A stretch of 64,000 bases of DNA, from positions 248,001 to 312,000 of the forward strand of contig JAGVSM010000217.1 in the NCBI GenBank assembly GCA_022494885.1, written 5' to 3'. This stretch comes from Micrasema longulum (taxonomy: Eukaryota > Arthropoda > Insecta > Trichoptera > Brachycentridae). The notes under the pieces were generated by a model that was given only the letters and a program-made list of their open reading frames with translations, was not told the DNA's origin and did not search any database. Below, piece after piece: positions 36,301 through 48,300 of this stretch (its first letter is position 1; each line of letters opens with the position of its first letter). The position numbers and the translations under genes were made by a program.

Positions 36301-39300
36301 CTTAAAAATAACAGCAGTCTTAAAATATATTAAAAATAAAAATAAAATCGAACGAAAAGAATATATTCTGGTTTCGGTTTCCTTAAATAAGATTCTAGCA
36401 ACGAATAATTAAATAAATAAAAAAAAATTAAAAAAATTGTGGCGCCAAAATATTGACTGGAAAAAAGTTTCTGGTCGATTTGGCGCCGAATTTTCAGGCG
36501 CAGCGCTGAAAGTTCGCGGCCGGGAGGGTGCGTAGTGTGTATAGTACAGAGGAATGCGGAATATCCATGAGCTGGCTGACTCAGTGCGTGGGTGAAAACT
36601 TGTATCATGGCTACTGTCTACAGCGCAAACTCCGAAGTGTTCATTCTACGCTCGATCTAATACTACGCTCGCTGTAAGATTATTAGAGGAACTACTCTAA
36701 CAGCTGATTTTCAAAGCCCAGATGACTTTTGGAAAATATTCAATACTTACTACTGTTTTCCATAAACAAACTGAGATATTTTTTTGTATTCACAAAACAT
36801 TTAAAAATAAACTTAGGTACTCATTGTTTATGTTTCATTTTCCTAGACAAACTGACCGGATTTGACGTTTCCTTCACTCCATAATAATATACTTATAAAT
36901 TATCGACTTCGAATGTAAAGGTCAAACTGCATAAGAGCGGCACCGTGCGGGACTGCGCGGCGCGTCACGGCAACACAAAATATTATTTTCACTGTTTTGG
37001 ATGAAACAAATAGCACTACAGCAGCCCTACACTGCGCGGCACTCCATACAACATTTTGGCGAAGTCCAGCTAGTGCGGTTTGACCTTAAAAGTAATGATA
37101 TAAATAGAAAATATACCTAAATTATATATATATTCATGTATTGTGGGTAAATATTTTTATATTGTGCATAAGCTAAAAATGATAACATCACAGCGCTTCG
37201 TCTATTATTTTCACTAAATCAAAAGACTATCAAATCCTTCTTTTATAAACAGTGTAAATATTACATTATAACACAAAAGCGGAATTGTAATGATGGGAGT
37301 TCAGTGGTCTATTTTATTTTTAGTATTTGTTAATAGACTATTAAACTAAGCCTAAAAATTTATCAATTTTTTAAAGTTTTTTTTTTGCACCTCAACAGTT
37401 CGGGAGGCCCAATTACAGTGCTAAATTACATCACAGAACACCCAGGCTTGAGAAAAATGACATTCAATTTTCGTGATCTCACCTAGAATCGAACCCGAAA
37501 CCTTCCGTGTGTGCGTCAAGCGTCTTATGTGAGTCGCCACGGAGGCCACCAATTTCTGAAATTACTCCGCGTGTGAGGCCTCAAGTTATCTCCGCTTCTT
37601 CTCGGTCAGTTCTGCCAATTGGTCCGTTGACGGTAAGTAAACCGGAAATCTTTGACAGCTAGCTCTCTTATCATTTGTTAACTTATATGAACTAGTGACG
37701 TCGTTCAAAAAAGTTAGTTTTTATTAAAATATTGTTTATCATTTTTTTCGTACATTTTCAAGAAACTTTGCCAAACAATTTAATGCTCTAATTTTCACTG
37801 CGGTAAGAAAATATTTTTGTATCCAATTTCCAGTAGGGCTGAAGTTCCTCATTCAGAAAATATGAAGGGAAACATCATTTTCATTTAGGCTATATTAAAC
37901 CATGAATCAGTATGTAAATTAATATTCGCAAGGTTAATCAAATTAAAAATGACGGTCTCGCGGTGCAGTGGTCAGCGCATTTGCTTACTATGCAATAGGT
38001 CTAGGGTTCGATTACCGACATGTTGGCATGAAATATTTATTTAAAAGGGTGTTTTTACACTGGAATATTTCACAGTCCCTGGACTGGCACCTGAAGCGTA
38101 AGACTGATCATCTTACCTCCTTGAAACAAAAAATGATTAATATACGTTGCAATTGGTGAACCAATGCAGTGCCCTATCCACCATTAGGATTGGATTCTGA
38201 AACGGAACAATGATGATGATGAGTAAAATTTAATTTTCTGTTTTCATAATATTTTATTTTGTTTTGTACTCTGCTGTTTTTTTTAAGTAAGTACGTACGT
38301 ACGTCTATTTAATGGTATTTATGAAAGAAGATTAGGTACTTGAGAACGAACCAAGAAAAACGTCTTTAGTAAATAAAATGGACGCATACTAGCAGATAGG
38401 TACCTATTACCTACTGTCTGTGGAGCATTAAGCATCGCCCCTTCCACTGCTCCAGCTCTAGCGTTCACGCAACGCGACTTTCTCCACTCGTCATATCTCC
38501 TGAGTCACCAAGACGCCAGTTCTCGCAGCATCATCATCTCCATTCTACTTTCCCAAGATCAATACGCATCCCGGCGGTGACGAATTCCACTGGGTATGGG
38601 AGATGCGAGTCCCGGCGAGTGAGTCACCTATTCCAGGAATAAGGCTAAACAATCCTCCCCTGTCCCCCCCTCGGGCGGGTGACTCACCACTCGCCACCCG
38701 GAGAAACTCCGCCATGCAACTTGTACAAGCGGGGAAATTCGCTAATCTATCGTTAGGCGGCACGACATGATTCGTATTCTGATGGAAAATCAGTTAACAT
38801 CAGTTAATTTACTTATAACAATAACAAGCAAACTATATTTTACTATCATATCATAAGCGAGCTTTCTGATACCTTGAAAGCTGAAATCTTTTTTTATATG
38901 AGTGGGATTCAATCAAATTATTTCACCTACTAGGAAATGCCTGAAAATATTTTTCAAGTTTCGTAATTCTCAGACCCCTTGGTTTTTTATCAGCAAAATT
39001 TTTAATATGTCCAAATATTTACCGACAAGCATTATAATTTACGAAAGGGCCTGTTGTCAATTTTAATTTTTTTGATGCAAGTAATAAAAAAGTGCGTAGT
39101 AAAAAAAATAATAGTGAATTGAGTTGTATAAAAAATTATAATATTACTTTTGCCCAAAACAATTAACGTAAAAAAATATATTTATTTAAATACACAAATT
39201 CGGTTATATTGGGTGGAAAATATTTCAGCTCTTTAGGTAAAAAATCTGTATTGAGCTGAAATGTTTTAGGCCAAAATTAAATCTATCTATCTTTCTTCTA

Positions 39301-42300
39301 TCTTCTTATATATATAAAAATGAATCACCGTGTTGTGTCTCGCAAAAACTCTAAAATGGCTTTACAGATTTACGTGCAGTAAAATTTTCTAATTCACGTA
39401 CTCGAGGTTTACAAACAATAACATATTCAATATATTGAGTAGAAAAAAGTTACAAGCATTATGTGTTTTCATCGATTTTCCAGGGTTGCATTCGAATGAA
39501 ATGCATATTCCAAAAAATTTGGAGAATGTTATTTTTTGTAAATTAAAAAAGATTGTATTTTAACGTTTACAAACATCAATTATTATCAATGGATACTGAT
39601 TTGAATAATTTCCTAACAATTCCTTAATTTCTACAAGTTAACATATTTTTAATGGATTTTTAGTATTGTTTTAAAAAATTTAACCGACATTAGAGACATT
39701 TTTGAAAAACGGATTCTTACACAGAATGAACCACTGTCGATAAGTAGCGTAGAGTTTGACATTTGGAAAAAGAATTCATTATTTGAAAAATTATTATTTC
39801 ATGTTTTGGAATTCAACCACAAACAAGTGCCAAGGTACCTACCAATGTAATTAAATCCAATATTTGAATATTAAAAATGTTTAGTTTTGGAATTTAATCA
39901 TAAACCAGTACTTAGGTACCTACATATCAATGAAAAGTATTTTCCTTTTATCCGGAAAGTTTTTGCACGTTTTCACGATAGTCATTTTTCTTTTATTATT
40001 ATTTATTTATTGACGGACTTATATAGCCTATTCCAACAATGGTAAACACATTTTCTTATACTAAATACAGGTACAAATGAAATAAAATTCAACGAAATAA
40101 AATTAAAAATACGACAAAAAAAATAATAATTACTACCTCAAGACAAGACCTGGTCTATCTTAGTTCTTTTTTTTTCTTTTGGTTTCGAATTAAATGTCAA
40201 GGTCACGTCGAAACACGGCTGACAATAAAATAATTACTAAATTCGCGTTGGGCATGGGTTGAAAATGAAGATGAAAGTGCCATAATTTTAGAAGGCTCAG
40301 AGTAAATCGCGCTCTGAATTTTCTTAATGAACACATATTCCTGTATTTTCTCCATGGATTATTGGTATTACAGTAGTAATTTTTGCATGATTTTGATTTG
40401 AGCGCGACGAGGTCTCTTAGCCAATTGCATGAAGAGATAAAACGAAAAGCTTACCCTTATTACGAATTTAAAATATAAGTTTTTTTTATCCTAACAGATT
40501 TTGCACACTTTTACGACACAATCAGGCATTTTTCTTTTCATATTTTTTTCATAGTTTCATAGTTGAGTGTCATAATTTTAGAACGCTCAGGGAAAAAGTG
40601 GTCTGACTTTTATACATCAACACGTATTCCCGTATTTTCTCGATGGATTATGGCACTAGAGTAGTGATTTTTTCACGATTTTAATTTGAGTACGACGAGG
40701 TCTCTAAACCAATAAAATAAACGAAAAACGATTGCTAAACCAGCAGGCTAAACCAGCAGGCAAGCCAATGTTCGGGAATATTAACAATTTTTAGTTTTGG
40801 AATTCAATCATAAACAAGTATCTAGGTACCTACTTATCAATGAAAAGTCTTTTTCTCTTTTATACGGACAGTTTTTGCATGCTTTCAACACAATCAGGCA
40901 TTTTTTAATATATTTAATTTGGTATCGAATTAAATGTCAAGATCACGTCAAAACACGGCTGGCGAGTAAAAGATTACTAAATTCGCTTTTGGCAAGAGTT
41001 ATAACATAATTATAGAAAGCTCAAGGTAAAACGCTGTCTGACTTTTCTTCATTAACACGAAATATATCGTAAAATCTGGCTGGTTGTTAAAGAATTAGCG
41101 TTGAGCATGAGTTGAGAGTCATAATTTTAGAGGCTCAGATATACCGTGTTAAAACTGTTTTTCATTAGCACGTATTCCCGTATTTTCTCCCTGGATTATG
41201 GCACTAGGGCACTAGGGCACTGATTTTTGTACAATTTTGATTTATGTACAATGAGGCCTCTTAGCCAATCACATGAGAAGATAGAACGAAAAACTTACCC
41301 ATATAACTTTTTTATAAATAGCTCAAAAAAGGAATAATAAATAACATGTGTCCTTATTTACGAAATAATGTTTGCTGAACCAGCTTATAATAGGCAAGCC
41401 AACGTTCGGGAATAAAAAAAAATAGTTTTAGAATTCGACCATAAACAAGTGCCAAAGTGTCTACTTAAATTCAATATTTGAATATCAATAGCTTTTGGTT
41501 TTAGAATTCAATCATAAACAAGTACCTAAGTACCTTATTTTCAATGAAAAGTATTTTTCCTTTGGTTCGAATAGTTTTTGCACGCTTTCGCGACACATTC
41601 AAGTATTTTTTTTTTCATTTTAAGACTAATATTAAATTAAAGTTTAACTGCAATGTACAAACAAGAAATACAAGAACGTCGTACAATTTAACTTGCGAAC
41701 AACCTAGAACTAACAGAAGAAAAACAATTTTGTATTTACTGAAATAAAATTCTACAATTCACTTTCAAATAAACCTGAAAAATATTATACAAAACATATA
41801 CGTACTTAAAAAACACCTGAACAAACCAGTTCTTACAGCCCGTGTTAGTGATATGTAATGTTAAATTATCGACTTTTTATTAAAACTATTGTGTCATAAT
41901 AAGTAATATACCCTCAGACCAGCACTTTTGCTGATTTGGAATATTTCGTACAAAAAATGTAATGTAATGAAATTTAGAATATTTAAACGATGTGTTTTTT
42001 TCATTTTCGTAATTTATTTTGGTTTTGAATAAAATGTCAAGCTCACATCAAAACACGGCTGGCGATAAAAGAATGACTAAATTCGAGTTGGGCATGAGTT
42101 GAGTGTCATAATTTTAGAAGGCTCAGGGTAAAACGGTCTCTCACTTTTCTTTATCAATACGCATTCACGTATTTTCTCCATAGATTGTGGCACTAGAGTA
42201 GTGATTTTTGCACGATTTGAGCACGATGAGGCCTCTCAGCTAATCACACGTGGAGATAAAACAAACCCTTATTACGAATATGCAGGGTGTTCTTAAAACC

Positions 42301-45300
42301 CTGTCACATCCGAAACCACAATGATCAGTATGGGCAATAAGACATATTAGTATATTAAAAAAAATATTTACAACAAATATTTTTTTTAAATAAAATATTT
42401 AAAAAACAAATTGTTACTTATTTTTGCAGGGGAGACGTGAGGGGAGCGCGGTGCAGTGTAAGACTCCCCCCTTCCCCCTCCTCGTTTACTCTTGCAGAAG
42501 TAAGCAACCATTTACATTTTAAAAAATTTTATTTGTTCTAAAAATATATTTCAATGAGCCAATATGTCTTCTTACTCATATTGATCATCGTGGTTTCGGA
42601 TGCGACAGGGTTTAAAGAACAGCCTGTATAAATAGCTTAAAAACGTCCAAAGTAAATAACGTGTGTAATTAATTACGAAAAAAATGTTTGTTCAACCAGC
42701 TTATAGCAGGCAAGCTAACGTTCGGGCAGGACAACGTCTGTCGGGTCCGCTTGTATATATATACAAGCGGATATACATCTTATACCTATCTATATACTAT
42801 ATATATATATATATATATAAAAGGCAATGTTCGAATGGTTCTCCTCGATAGACTCGATAACTACCGGACCGATTTACGTTCAGTTTTCAGATAAATGTAC
42901 GTCTTTGCTGCGAGAAGGTTTTAAGCTCATAAAATCTTCAATTTATTAAGTACAAAAAAATAGGAGCGTAAATGTTTTATTTATTTATCACTAGGGTTGC
43001 ATTCGCCGAGAATGCGTATACAAAAAAAATGGATGGATGCATAGAATTAAGAATAGTCCAGAAGGAGCGTAGAATCATATTTAAATACATCGGACTGTGT
43101 CCAATAATTCCCCCACTATGCCTTACTTTCATCGCACGCATTCGTGAAGTCATGTTGCACGATGGGATAAATTATAATTTTAACACAAATGTAAGGTAAA
43201 AAAAAGCAATCTGTCAATTTCTCTAAAATTTTATTGTGCACGCGGAAATATTCATTGACACAACAGAGTAGATAAGTAAAGGGTCATTTAATAAGAGTAA
43301 TTGAATTAATAAACTTTAAACTTAAAATATAAAACAAAATTTATTTTACATAAAACGGAAATTTTTATATCATGTTAAATAATATTTGATGTTTTAAAGA
43401 TAATGTCAGTCAAATGTCCACGATAAAACAAATTCCAATTTTCATTAGTTCTCTCATTAGATGAGCAAAGTAGAGTAAACAAATTTACTACCCTGGCAAC
43501 ACTAACGAAATTTCCATTTTGTTTCTTCGACAATCTGACAGATGGAAAAATAATTCAATTTTAAGTAATGCATTTGTGACAAACACATTCATTTGATAAT
43601 TACACACGGAATGTGATTGCATCCTGTTTCTTTAAGATCCTAGCAGTATTTCTACACTTTAAAAGGACACAACACGGCATAGTTGAATTCAAATCAGGAG
43701 TTGCGCACTGAGCGACGTCTACAAAGAAACTAATGGATCAAAACGTAAACCTACTCATTTATGAGTAGTTTAGTCGCCTTCTGTTTGATGTGCGTATACG
43801 GTTTCCGGACTTTTCTTAATTCTATGGATGGATGTTATTTTTTTGTGTATTAAAAAAAAATGTTATTGAATGTTTACAGACAGCACTCGTTTTTTTATGG
43901 ATCCCAATCAGATTATTTCATTGCATTCCTTATAATTTCTACCCATATATTTATTTTTACTGGATTTTTGGATATACTAAAATAATATCAACTGACATTC
44001 GATACATTTTTGGAAATCGTATTCCTGACCAAAATGCATCCCTGAGCAGAGTTTGACATTTGTTAAAAGAATTCTTTATTTATAAATAATGAATTATTTT
44101 ATGTTTTGGAATTCAAACACAAACAAGTACTTGGGTATATCTATGAAATATCTATAATATCTGGAATGTCTATTACTTTTAGATTTGGAATTCAATCATA
44201 AGCAAGTCCTAGGTTACTTACTAATGAAAAGTTACATCTTTTTTGCGTTTATCCGAAAGGTTTTTACTGAAGATTTTTTAGTTAATTTTTGTAAGTATAC
44301 TTAATTATGTTTAATCAAGAGGAAACGCGGTCCGACTTTTCTTCATTCAAACGGATTCACGTATTTTCTCTCTGAATTATGGCATTACAGAAATGTTTTT
44401 TTTTCAATAACAACAACAACTAACTATCATGCCGTTTCCCCGTAAGGGTAGGAAGAGCGGATAGAACGCCATATCACTATATCTTTGCATTCGGATCTCG
44501 ATTCCTCTTTATTTATAGATCTCCTCGTGCACGCGCGCTGATTATTCTGACTTTTGCCATATCCATCATCAAGTATTTGTTGGATTTGGTCATGCCATAT
44601 CTTTCTCGGTCTTCCTCTATTTCTGCATCCATGAACATTCACATTGTAAATATTTTTAGTAAAAAAACACCGTTTTATCTGCTGTCTTCGGGCGCACGGC
44701 GCATTAAAAAAACGTTGTTAAATACCAATAGCAATTTTAAACAAGATAAAATTGTATAATAGTGAAAAGGAATCAAATAAAAAATTAAATTATCGACCTT
44801 CAGCTCTGAAATTTGATTTTAGCGATTGTAAATATATTGGTTTTGGAATAGATGATAATATTTGGATTAATCATAGACTAGCCACCGTTTGCTACACTCG
44901 TAATATCTACCTGCACAGTATCAAAGTATTGACCCGAGCTGAGAGGTGAAAAGGCAAAAAAAAAAAGAAGAAGAATCAAAGTATTGATACGATTAAGATC
45001 TAAGAGCATGTATCTTTTACAGCCGGGATATTGCGTTATCGGCATGTCTATAGTGTATACATACACAGGTATGTACCTAACTGGATTTTCCACGCTAACT
45101 TGAATTAACGTGTATTGGGTAATATGGAAACACCTAGACGATCGTTAGATAATACTTATCATAATTCAGTTATTGCAACGAGTCACAATTATTGTGATCT
45201 ATTTATGTAAAATATGTGGGTAAGCCCTAAAAAACCGTCACGAGTTGAACGTTGAACGTAAGGTTATTACTAGATCTACATAAGTCCACAAAACAACAAT

Positions 45301-48300
45301 TAGTTTTAGCAAGTAAAGGATTCCGTATTTATAATGTAATGAAATTGAACGTAGCTCTATTGTTTATAGTAAATATCAACAATCAATAATACCGATGTAA
45401 TGGACTGGATTCAAAATGATCCATCACAATTAAATACTTGTTCGAATTTATAATATTATATTACCCACAACAATGATGTATTAACATTAGCAACTAACAT
45501 TAGCATACAGCAACTAACTAGATACTTACTTTACTATTGCATATCAATAATAATAATTATACCCCCAAGATTCTACATACACAGTTATATTGTAATATTA
45601 TTTTACCTACAATGGTGCACTTTGGGGACCCCCGGGCCCCGATTACAGTGGAAAGTTAACAGTTATCTTAAATTGTTTAAAAGCGAAATTGAATTTTCCG
45701 TTCGAAAATAAATATCATTAACATTTTATATGTATTAAAAAAAAAACCGTTATTAGCATAAATAAACAATACATGCAGTAAAAAAATGGAACACTTAAGG
45801 TTAAAACTTGCCAAAAAAGAGTCTGGCTCTTGTGTTTGGCAAGTTTACAAAATAACATAAAAAAGAAACGAAAAATGCAAAACAAAATAATAAAATTAAA
45901 CAATTTTAAAAATTGAGAAAATATAACAGTAAATTTTTTTTAATAAAAACACAAAATTTATAAATTTAAAACACAAGCACATATTGAACATACAGCTTTA
46001 TTTTCAAAATACAGTTTATGTTAATTATGTCAAGAAGCTTTTCTTTAATTTATCCTTAAATTTTCCGTAATTTATTTCTTGACGTAGATTTTGCGGTAAA
46101 TTATTGAAAAGCTTCCGTCCTATATATGCATGATGATGTTTGGCCGTCGTAGTTTTAATTCTCTGTAGAGCGAGGCATCTTGTTCTTAACCTTCTCGTAA
46201 TACGGTCCGATGGGAGGCTCTCCTTATGCACCTGGAGCATACAACACTTTCCGTAGATATCCTCCACTCTTAAAACATTAAATTCTTTGAACAGTTCGGT
46301 AGTTGAGAACAAAGATGGTTCATATAGTTTTTTCTGTAGAACTTTTAAAGGTCTAAGATGAGCGTTTTAAGCACCTCCCCATCCAACTATTGCATATTGA
46401 ATGATTGACTGTACTAGAACATAATAAACTATAAGAACAAGTTACTCTGATCCTATTTTTCTTTTCTTACTGTATAATGATTTTAAGTCATGAATTTAAG
46501 TATATGTATAACAGACTTTCATCCTGTTTTTCTTTTATTGTTTTTTTTTTGTTTTTCTTTTCTTATCGTATAATTTTAAGTCATAAGTATATGTATGACA
46601 ACACACTTAAGTTTTGTTTTCATTTAAAAAAAAAAAAAAAACATTAATTTGTTCTATAAGATATATAAGAAGGCGGCATCCGTGGTGAAGTGGTCAAGAC
46701 GCTTGACTCACACACGGAAGGTTCCGGGTTCGATTCCCGGTGAGAACACAAAAATTAAATGTGATTTTTCTCAAGCCTGGGTGTTCTGTGATGTAATTCA
46801 CCACTGTAATTGAGCCTCCTGGCCTGCTGTAGTGCAAAAAAAAAACATATTATAATCTAAAACTGTGTTTCTTTTTTGCTTATCAATTACAATAATTTAT
46901 ATATCCATTTACAATTATTTTTTTCAGGCATTTTTTCCAAACTACACATACTAACTGTATTTTTAATAATATCTCGAAGAGGTGACAAGTAAAATAGAAT
47001 ACATATTTTTCCTACCGAATTTTGAAAAAAGTACAATGTATTTTTTTTTATCAACAATGGACAACATTATTTGAAAATGAGTAGGCGATAAGGGGGGACG
47101 TCAAAAAGAATACATTTGAAATTGGTTCTTTAAGTTTTTGAATTGGTTAATCTATGGTTCAGAAATCATCCTTCTTAGGATGGATTGCCTTAATGTAAAA
47201 AAAAAAAATCTATGGTTAGTTTGGTTTGCTTATCGTTTTGGTTTTGTAGTAGGATTTCGCATTATTTATGAACATAATAACTATGCGACGTCGCCATAGA
47301 CTAACGGATCGTCGTATTTTTTTCATAGCGATAGTTGGTGACCAGCAATCGACACAAGCTACTTTCAGTCCCGAAAAAATATATATTTCTATCGGGAGAA
47401 TTCTTAGTATTGAACGACAAAACTAATTAATTACGTAACTAATTTTTCCTAATACCACATGCGCGAAGCTGTGGGTAAAAACAAGTATTGATATATTTTA
47501 CAAAAGTTGTAGTATATTGTAATTTGAAAAAAAAATGTAATTGAGGCCCTGATACCTTCGTGCCGCGCGCATAACGTAAAATCGATATTTACGAACGTAA
47601 ATGTGTATATTTGTATGAAAATTTAAAGTATCTTATTTGGTTACCTGTAATTGAACATGTTTTGAAAAATAATTGTATGCATATTCGCTTTTTCATACAG
47701 AAAACTTAATTTTACTTGGTAGATAAAATTTAAGATGTATGTTAACTTCCCATTGTAATACGGATCCAGGAACAATAGTATCGCCAGTGGCAATAAATGT
47801 TGGAGAAGGTACTCACTGTGAAAAGGGAACCAATTTCAGGACGCCTGAAATGCGCAACTTTCAAGAAGCACGATAGCTCCATCATTCCTCTTCCAGTGCT
47901 ATGCTCCTATAGAGGATACAGATGCCACTGCTAAATACAATTTTTATGATTTGATACACTCTGCATTATTTATATCTAGGTTACCCAAACGAGAGTGTGT
48001 AGTCATCATCGGCGACTTTAATGCTAGGGTATGAGGTACCTCCATAAAAAGAACCCGTGGGCTCAGTCGTACTAATGAAAATGGTTTGAAACTCATAGAA
48101 TTGGCTACTTTAATGAGCTCACCATTGGCGGTACTATCTTTCCCAACAAAAATATTTACAAGTATATAATATTAACTCATTAGATGGACGCACAAAATCG
48201 GAAATTGACCACTTACTTACTCTACCGCTCGACGCACAGGCGGGAAATGCTTGACGTTAGAGCTTATCGAAGAACCAATTTATGCAGAGACCACAAGCTG

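Larger units (their letters stand above)
39301..42753. mobile_element. Helitron-like cluster with internal repeat units
   Basis: The 5' side begins with TC followed by TATATATATAAAAATGAATC and the right side ends ACAACGTCTGTCGGGTCCGC followed by TTGT, both familiar from lepidopteran Helitron/Helentron ends. Between them a unit of roughly 600-700 bp recurs at least three times (about 39885, 40790 and 41465 onward), each with the blocks GGAATTCAATCATAAACAAG, CACGTCAAAACACGGCTG, TCATAATTTTAGA and CCGTATTTTCTCC in order. A 94-124 bp dispersed repeat (40012) and a mariner-type MITE (42281) are inserted. No Rep/helicase ORF, so non-autonomous. Confidence 0.6.

Noticed and set aside
46025..46312. 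95-codon ORF as a host gene
   Set aside because: The order of its blocks matches the C-terminus of a non-LTR reverse transcriptase and the upstream text continues that match with breaks.
46672..46745. Possible functional tRNA gene
   Set aside because: The head has A- and B-box-like text but no proper acceptor stem, and it is followed by the repeated SINE body found at four other places.
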